Shown here piece by piece: positions 57,618 to 64,000 of a DNA stretch of 64,000 nt; positions within the stretch are counted from its first letter, which is position 1; the number at the start of each line of letters is the position of its first letter. Position numbers and translations under genes: made by a program. The notes beneath the pieces were generated by a model, which was not told the DNA's origin, searched no databases, and saw only the letters and a list, made by a program, of their open reading frames with translations. Location of the stretch: contig CM054120.1 of the NCBI GenBank assembly GCA_028673005.1, positions 57,348,057 to 57,412,056 on the forward strand. The letters are read 5' to 3'. This stretch comes from Tanypteryx hageni. Lineage: Eukaryota > Arthropoda > Insecta > Odonata > Petaluridae.

Positions 57618-58440
57618 TGTATAACTAAAAATAAGGCTTCTTCCATGCTGCTTTGTTTGCTGTTATGTACATTATGGTGAATGTGTTGTTGTTGACTTCG
57701 GCCACCACCCTAGAACAGTTAATTTTTCGCAATAAATCAGAAAGTAGACTCGTTAATTTGCGCTCCTCATTCGCGAAACCGTGATCATTAGTGAGAAAAT
57801 TAGTATGACTTGAATATAATGCACAACCTAATGTATGAATGAATATTTTGATAAAAAATATATAATCTTGTTGGGTAACAAACGACTATGAATGCGGAAA
57901 AAAGTCCCCGAGTGCGTATATGGGACGAAGCTCCTTCGACAGCAACGTAAAAGAAACTAAGCACGAGAGACACTCTCTCAGATGGATTATATTAATTTTA
58001 TGGAAGGTGCTTTTAGAAATACCATAAGGCCATCTGACGACCTGTACTCATTTTTCAGTCCGGGGAAACCTTTCATTTCGCCATAGACGTCTCCCGACTT
58101 GTTGGTAAATGGAGTCCCCAGTACGTAGGGATTATCGGATCTGGCCAAGTGCATAGAAGAAGCGCAATGATTATGGTATCACCATCCGTGCCTTTTAGTA
58201 CCTACATATCCGGATAAAAAAATTAATTTAAAATTGTCGTTAACATATGTATACGTCGTTGGCTGAAATCAAATGGATTATAATGCAGTCCAAACCTTAA
58301 ATCAATGCTCTTGAAATTAATTCCCATTGAAAGACATTGGAGTCATCGCTATGGTAGTTAATAATTTTCACCGTTGAAAACTGAAAATCTTTTCATAATT
58401 TTATGATTAAAATCGAATTTTAATCCAAATTCAGCATGGC
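57618..58440. other. AT-rich non-coding stretch
   Basis: Nothing recognised. Confidence 0.5.
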
Positions 58441-59102
58441 TATGAAGTTTTTCATCGAGAAAAATAACTTCATTCTTTCATTTACAGTACGGTGAAGAAT
58501 ATTTTCCCTCCTTTTTGGATAAAACAATTGGTCGCTCTCATTCAACACAGATGTGAATTCTATTGTATAAAAATGAAAACTTCAGTCTTTCAGCTATAGG
58601 ACTGTTCATGTCTCAAGCACATATCTTAATTTAACTAATCTAAAAATGCAAATTTATAAAGCCTTGCACCAACATCATTTTTTTCATACGGAGGTAGAGA
58701 TAAAATGAAGTGGTCAAAAAAAGACACAATTACTTTCCAGCAGATAATGCTAGATACACATACACATACACATAGATATACATATGAAGTTTTTCATCGA
58801 GAAAAATAACTTCATTCTTTCATTTACAGTACGGTGAAGAATATTTTCCCTCCTTTTTGGATAAAACAATTGGTCGCTCTCATTCAACACAGATGTGAAT
58901 TCTATTGTATAAAAATGAAAACTTCAGTCTTTCAGCTATAGGACTGTTCATGTCTCAAGCACATATCTTAATTTAACTAATCTAAAAATGCAAATTTATA
59001 AAGCCTTGCACCAACATCATTTTTTTCATACGGAGGTAGAGATAAAATGAAGTGGTCAAAAAAAGACACAATTACTTTCCAGCAGATAATGCTAGATACA
59101 CA
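58441..59102 (+). repeat. tandem duplication of 320 bp
   Basis: 58441-58760 is repeated at 58783-59102 (tatgaagtttttcatcg through ctagatacaca), apparently without differences, separated by a (TACACA)-like microsatellite of about 22 bp. The second copy continues into unique sequence that completes a 71-codon open frame (59047-59262, starting MKWSKKDTITFQQIMLD). The first copy is cut off by the microsatellite. I do not recognise that peptide. Confidence 0.88.
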
Positions 59103-59630
59103 AAATTTACGCCTTGTAAAGCCCTCATATAGAGCAAACTATTCTGAAAATTTAACATTTCCAGATTGCAGGAATCCAGAGATATTGCCCGAACAGATGG
59201 ACAGACAAACCGAATACATAAGCGATTTTTTTAGAAAGCAAAGGGCTAAAAATATAACATAATAAAGGTAACTTACATATATTAGTAAGCATATCCCTTT
59301 TCTAAAGTTGTAGAAGCAGAGTTTGAAAAATAAGTTAAAGGCTTTTGCTTTCTTCGCTCGTGATCAGTGCAGGTTGTGGAGGGAACAGATAATACATCTT
59401 TGGGCTTAAAGAAGAATGAAGAGTGGGTTGGATAGCTGCCTTTTTCCTTTCTGCATAAATCTTCTTGTAGCAGCAAATGGCTTCTATTAACAGCTCACCA
59501 AGCATAGTTGATTCATTCAAGATTTAGATCCTGATGAATGACACAATCCGTAGCTCGTTCAGAAAGACGGTGAAAGAACTTCCAGAATAAATTGCTAACA
59601 TGGAGGTGGCTCAGAATTTTGTCCTTTTTC
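59103..59630. other. stretch without a supported gene
   Basis: Contains the end of the 71-codon frame and overlapping minus-strand frames (59282-59520). None has a motif. Confidence 0.4.
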
Positions 59631-59638
59631 CTTTAGAT

Positions 59639-59886
59639 CAGCGGTTATCAACTGAAAGTTTATTGCAGACGTGTAATAATAGAAAGTTTACCGCGAACTG
59701 GTGTATTATCTGAATAATCCACTAAGGACCGGTAAAATCAATTATAAACCCCCAATCATCTTACAATTTTACACTATGAGAACTGAAAACACAAGTCTTT
59801 CATTAACCAGTGCTGTCCATTATAAAGCTTGTACAAGAAAAATGTAATTTCATGTACCGGGCAATACCGGTGGTTGAGAAACACTG
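59639..59886. mobile_element. hAT MITE, 248 bp
   Basis: Ends are CAGCGGTTATCAACTG (left) and CAGTGTTTCTCAACCACCGG (right, minus strand). It is flanked by ctttagat (59631-59638) and ctttaaat (59887-59894), one mismatch. No coding. Confidence 0.75.
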
Positions 59887-59894
59887 CTTTAAAT

Positions 59895-60540
59895 TATACA
59901 AGGTTTTTTTAGGAACTTTGATACAATTTGTTAGTGTGGGTTATCCATAAGGTATGCATTTATAAGAGAAAATTTTGACTCAAAACAATTTTTTTTAATG
60001 ACTTTTCAGTTGAAATGAATTTTGTGACTTCTATTTAATGTACTCCCACAACTTTAATTACTTCAATGAAATTCTGCAAATCCTGCAACCCAAACTGTTA
60101 TATTACATGAAGATTTCCCAAAAGTCCCTTTTTGCCGCAATCCAATTATATGTATCAAATGCATTGCATGATTTTCAGTTAAAAAAGAAGAATGCTCATA
60201 TTCAAAATTAATTCCTGTATTATATCGATGGAAGGAAAATAAATTTTTATTCTTTTAGTCATTCTTATGGTCGAGTTTTCAATCATTATGATTAGTATTA
60301 TTAATTTTCAAACACAAATCAAAACTACACTGAACTCAACCTAACATTATCCAAATGGAAAAAAGCAGTCTTGAACTTAAATGGTTAAAGATAAGCTTAT
60401 CCGAATGAGTTTACAAATCAAATTCGATTATCATAGCTACCACAGAACTCAGGGTGTAAGGTTGCTAAATGTTAAAAACATACATAAATAGTGGGTTTAA
60501 TTATAAAGCTGTTTAAATATTTTATTAATGAGAGAAAATT
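59895..60540. other. AT-rich non-coding stretch
   Basis: Nothing recognised apart from its adjacency to the pogo remnant on its right. Confidence 0.45.
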
Positions 60541-61128
60541 ACTCTTCAAATCCATCAAATCCCCCAGTTTGTTTCAGAATTCAAATCATTATTGAAGACA
60601 ACAAAAAATGAATTCGGTAAATCCCTTTCAGATGGAAATTTTTTGCTTTCGTCGGATGATGAATCACTCTGGTAATAGTCATTACTGAATGAATGATGTC
60701 TGGAAACAATTAATGATGCAATTAGGGGTGGTTTCAGCCCAAATAACAACAATCCACTTGCAAACCTCTACATATGATGCTCATTGCATCCTACCAGACA
60801 TTGCATAGGTGTGCAATCTATCATCCAATTTTCCCAGTACCTTCTTAATTATTGATTTAAAGGATTTGTTCACTGAAATATCCAGTGATTGAAGTCTATC
60901 AGACCTCCGGGAATAATTCCTAAATTGAAATGTTTTTTCACTAACTGCTTAGAAATATTAACAATGTGAAGCCAAGCCGAATCAATTTTAAGTAATGATT
61001 TTGATTTAAAGGAGCCATTCCTTTTTCCCCATATCTTATTTAGTCATGTTTCAAGTGATTCACAGTTCATCCATCCCTTAGAATTAATGCAAACTACAAC
61101 ACCCTTATTATTATTCTAGAAGAGGCCT
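60541..61128 (-). pseudogene. pogo-type transposase, C-terminal half, broken
   Basis: Minus strand. KGWMNCESLET and RNGSFKSKSLLKIDSAWLHI retain the second catalytic Asp. FNLGIIPGGL and, after a frameshift, LQSLDISVNKSFKSIIKKVL retain the third. Another shift leads to YVEVCKWIVVIWAETTPNCI, a block normally near the C-terminus. Several stops and shifts disable it. It could belong to the same family as the DNA-binding fragment at 50488. Element ends were not found, though 61360-61465 holds two related phrases (gcatattatacatgaga / gcattatacatgagac) that look like pogo-MITE ends. Confidence 0.75.
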
Positions 61129-61299
61129 AATGTCCTGTAATGTCATCAAAATAATTTCTTGTAATTAGGCAGAAAAGATTTTTAGCCATATTTTATATTA
61201 CAATAATTACATTTTTAGTAAGAAATTTAATGAATTGTTATCTATAGTTTCACAAGCCGGATACAATGTCCTCAAGGGCTGGATGCGACTCGCAGGTTG

Positions 61300-61329
61300 T
61301 AGATTGTCCACCACTGCTTTAAAGGAAAT
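61300..61329 (-). mobile_element. hAT-like terminus, single end
   Basis: On the minus strand, CAGTGGTGGACAATCTAC followed outward by ctttaaag resembles a hAT end. The partner was not found. Confidence 0.3.
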
Positions 61330-61469
61330 AATTTTATGGGATCACTCCTTAGTTGATTCCACGTGCTATGAGTGCATATTATACATGAGAATTCGCACTC
61401 TTGGAGCATGGGCTCAGTATGTGGTGTGCATTATACATGAGACTTTAGGGTACACTCTTGGCTGACATT

Positions 61470-62355
61470 TTCTGATAAATTTGTACCATTTATACCCCAA
61501 ATCATGCATGATAATAAAGAACATATGACATACTATTAATGAAAAATAAGCTAACAAAATGAAATAAAATTAATACATATAAAAGCACTCACCTGGGAAG
61601 ATTCACAAGTTATAACTACTGCATAACACTGAGACCACATACGGGGGTCATTCGGCAGTGAACAGATGTATTTTTGCAACCACATTTGGGGAAGCAAAAT
61701 GAAATTAAAATGCATAAATGATAATTTATATAAAAATTAAAAACATGACTAAGGGATTTAAAATTCTAGTTACAGTTACTGTATTACAATTGCAATTGCT
61801 TGATTTTCAAACAACTTGATTCTCAAACAACGTATATGTGAGGCAATGCAAATTATAATGAAACATGTTACTTAATTCATTGACAACATATAACAAGGTG
61901 ACTTACAGAAGGGAATTACTGTATTTTAACACAGGAGATTACCAGATCTAAAAAACACGAAATAAATGTACAGTAGTCATGATAAACCAAGCTCAGCTTA
62001 ATCCAAGTATTGTTCTCAGAAAATCTTCGATGATCTCACCAACATGAGCCAACTCAGTCCATGATTTCACAAAACTCAACACATTCTAGTCTAATGTTCT
62101 GCAACCCATTTTATTGGACATAAATCCACATCTCAAACTTAATCGCTACTAACTATGTTGTTGTAGCTGAAAGTGTAATAAATTCGGCAATAAAGTATCG
62201 ATTTTCATTAAAAAGTTCTTTCTTAGATAGTAGCTTGAGAGTAATGAAACAGTGATATATATAAAAAAAACACTTGTATAAGATCAATTTTTAGTTGAAA
62301 AAATCATGGTCGACTTAGACACCAAGTTGTCTTGTCATCTTGTATACTGGCATAT
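61470..62355. other. AT-rich non-coding stretch
   Basis: Nothing recognised. Confidence 0.5.
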
Positions 62356-62361
62356 ACAATA

Positions 62362-63100
62362 CAGCCTTCCCTCGTTTTATGAACTTCCGTTTTATGAGAT
62401 TTTGCTTATACGAACTGAGCAATTTCATGCCTATTTTTCGATTTGCGAACAAATTTTCGCTTATACGAGTTCGTTGGGTTTGCATGAAAATCCTATTTTT
62501 CAAATATTGAATAAATTTTTGCTTATATGTGCTCTATCTGCTTTGGGAAAGTTCAGGAAAGCTAGGTAAAGTTTGTCAGATTGGATCACCCTGTTCCAAA
62601 TAAGAATCATCATCTCGGTCTCAGTAGGTGCATTGCTGTTCTTTGTGAAATTCAGTTCACTGAGTGGTGTGCATTTTTATCTTTTAAATCAAGATATATT
62701 TTTGTGAATCATGGCCCCTAAACATGCCAGCCTTTCAGGTATTGCAAGTGGTAAAGTGAAATAAGAGAGAAGGGCTTAAAGCGTAGCCCAGAAGCTAAAT
62801 ATTATTCAAAGATTGGAGAAAGGTGAGCACCACATACAACCTATTGTAGGCTAACATAGGCTAATCATGCTAATATATAGAGTAATATATCATAGGCTAA
62901 TGACTAAAAATGGCATTTATATACATTAGTATATATCATTATTCATGTTTTCCTCTCAATTTGGCATCATTTTGTAATGTTTTTAAGTGAATTGTGGGAT
63001 ATTTTCTTAATTTTGACCTTTGGAACCAATTTAAAATTTTTACATAGGAAGTAAAGAGTTTTCGTGGAACGATTTAAGTTCATAAAATGAGGTAAGGCTG
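62362..63100 (+). mobile_element. short Tigger-type derivative, 739 bp
   Basis: Inverted ends CAGCCTTCCCTCGTTTTATG (left) and CAGCCTTACCTCATTTTATG (right, minus strand), flanked by TA (62360-62361, 63101-63102). It keeps the start of a Tigger transposase at 62711 (MAPKHASLSGIASGKVK, then a stop). The rest of the gene is deleted, so it is non-autonomous. Confidence 0.85.
62711..62800 (+). pseudogene. Tigger transposase N-terminus, remnant
   Basis: ATG at 62711 begins MAPKHASLSGIASGKVK, matching the N-terminal style of Tigger transposases. Two stops follow within the next ten codons, and no DNA-binding domain is left. Confidence 0.7.
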
Positions 63101-63102
63101 TA

Positions 63103-64000
63103 TTTTATTTCAGAATAAATTATTTTTGAAAAATTGATTTGCTATAATTCCTGTAAATTTTTAATCTTTATGAAATTCCCAGTCTATAACACTCATACTG
63201 CCTATATTTGACGAGGATTTCCTCCAGCCCCTCCCCCCACCCTTCCTCCCCCTGTCCTTTAATAATCCTTGCTATTATGCCTGCATATTTTTAATCTTTA
63301 TGAAATTTCCTGTCATTAGATATCCCTGTTATGTATATTTCTGAAAGTTTTCCTCTCCCCCGCTAATGATAGGGTCGCCAAAATAAAACAAGTGGATTAA
63401 AAGAAAACAGTAAAAATTGGACAAAACATCTTTCATTTGATGTACAGGCACTCCCTGGGCTACATAAGCCTCAACTCATGTAAACCCGCACTTACATGAG
63501 TGGTCCCATAAATTACTAAAAAAATTTCGTTGTTTACTTTGAAGTTTACGTTAGCGATTTTCATAAGCAAGAGGGAACTAAATATGTGCACAGAGGATGA
63601 ACGCAAGGCATGAGTTGTAATGCAGTGGTTCCACTATGCTACCCAGCCACTGTTGTCAATCTAGCAAATTTTTAGCTATATCTAGGGACTTTGGATTCAA
63701 AATAGTGCCTATAAAAAGGCCACAACTACTACCTACAAATCTAGCAAATCAATTTAACAATCTACCTAATTTTAGCGACTGGCTATAATTGCAGTCTATA
63801 TCTGCACTCATACAAATACAAAAATAAATTACATTATAATATTAACATAGTAACAATAAAGGATGGTATTTTATTTTCATCTGATGCTATACAACAACAC
63901 ACATCTACAAGTAGCAGCAATAATTCCCCTAGCTAAAACATGATTTATATATCGGCCTTTCAATTATTCTTCAGAAGTAAATACAACTGTTAGTTTTTCA
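63103..64000. other. stretch with one Tigger-like end
   Basis: CAGGCACTCCCTGGGCTACA at 63445, preceded by TA, resembles a Tigger terminal repeat. Its partner is not in the window, so an element may run past the right edge. A pyrimidine-rich patch lies at 63215-63260. Confidence 0.4.

Overview
The window is animal nuclear DNA, most likely from an arthropod. It is AT-rich, has introns bounded by GT-AG, and carries degraded transposons typical of insects and their relatives (piggyBac, Tigger/pogo, hAT, an APE-type LINE, tRNA-derived SINEs). I cannot name the species. There are no operons, CRISPR arrays or bacterial genes.

Positions 1-24892 are a tandem array with a period of about 4.0 kb: five full units and a truncated sixth. 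The array probably continues to the left, because position 1 is already inside it. Each unit carries one small intron-split gene that open-reading-frame calling misses. A coding exon of 136 nt (ATG just after a splice acceptor, GTATGT donor) joins in frame, across an intron of about 820 bp, to a 62-nt terminal exon and an AATAAA signal. The product is a 65-residue, lysine-, proline- and asparagine-rich protein with no aromatic residue, and I do not recognise it. All six copies are intact. The visible protein variants are A42V (copies 4 and 5) and D33N/K34A (copy 6). A TATA-like box sits about 390 bp upstream of each ATG. The rest of each unit is spacer, including a polypurine tract. A GC-rich patch lies in the intron.

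Copy 5 is interrupted in its spacer by a 2383-bp piggyBac element (19889-22271) whose transposase is broken and which itself contains a tRNA-derived SINE. The array ends at 24892 in a rearranged junction: about 60 bp copied from copy 6 itself, then the 5' part of a dead LINE in reverse orientation (24953-25730).

From 26 kb to the end I see no convincing host coding exon. There is a plausible Pol II promoter at 27.5-27.7 kb (E-box, CRE, inverted CCAAT, TATA) and one tRNA-like gene at 38976-39046 with a glycine-type body but a GGC anticodon. The rest is non-coding DNA with dead or non-autonomous transposons: a PGBD-type piggyBac deletion derivative (53930-55733), a Tigger-type element (44859-47093), two pogo-type remnants (50.1-51.2 and 60.5-61.1 kb), a short Tigger derivative (62362-63100), several hAT MITEs with 8-bp target duplications, perfect hairpins, and a 320-bp tandem duplication (58441-59102). 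This region could be intergenic or one large intron.
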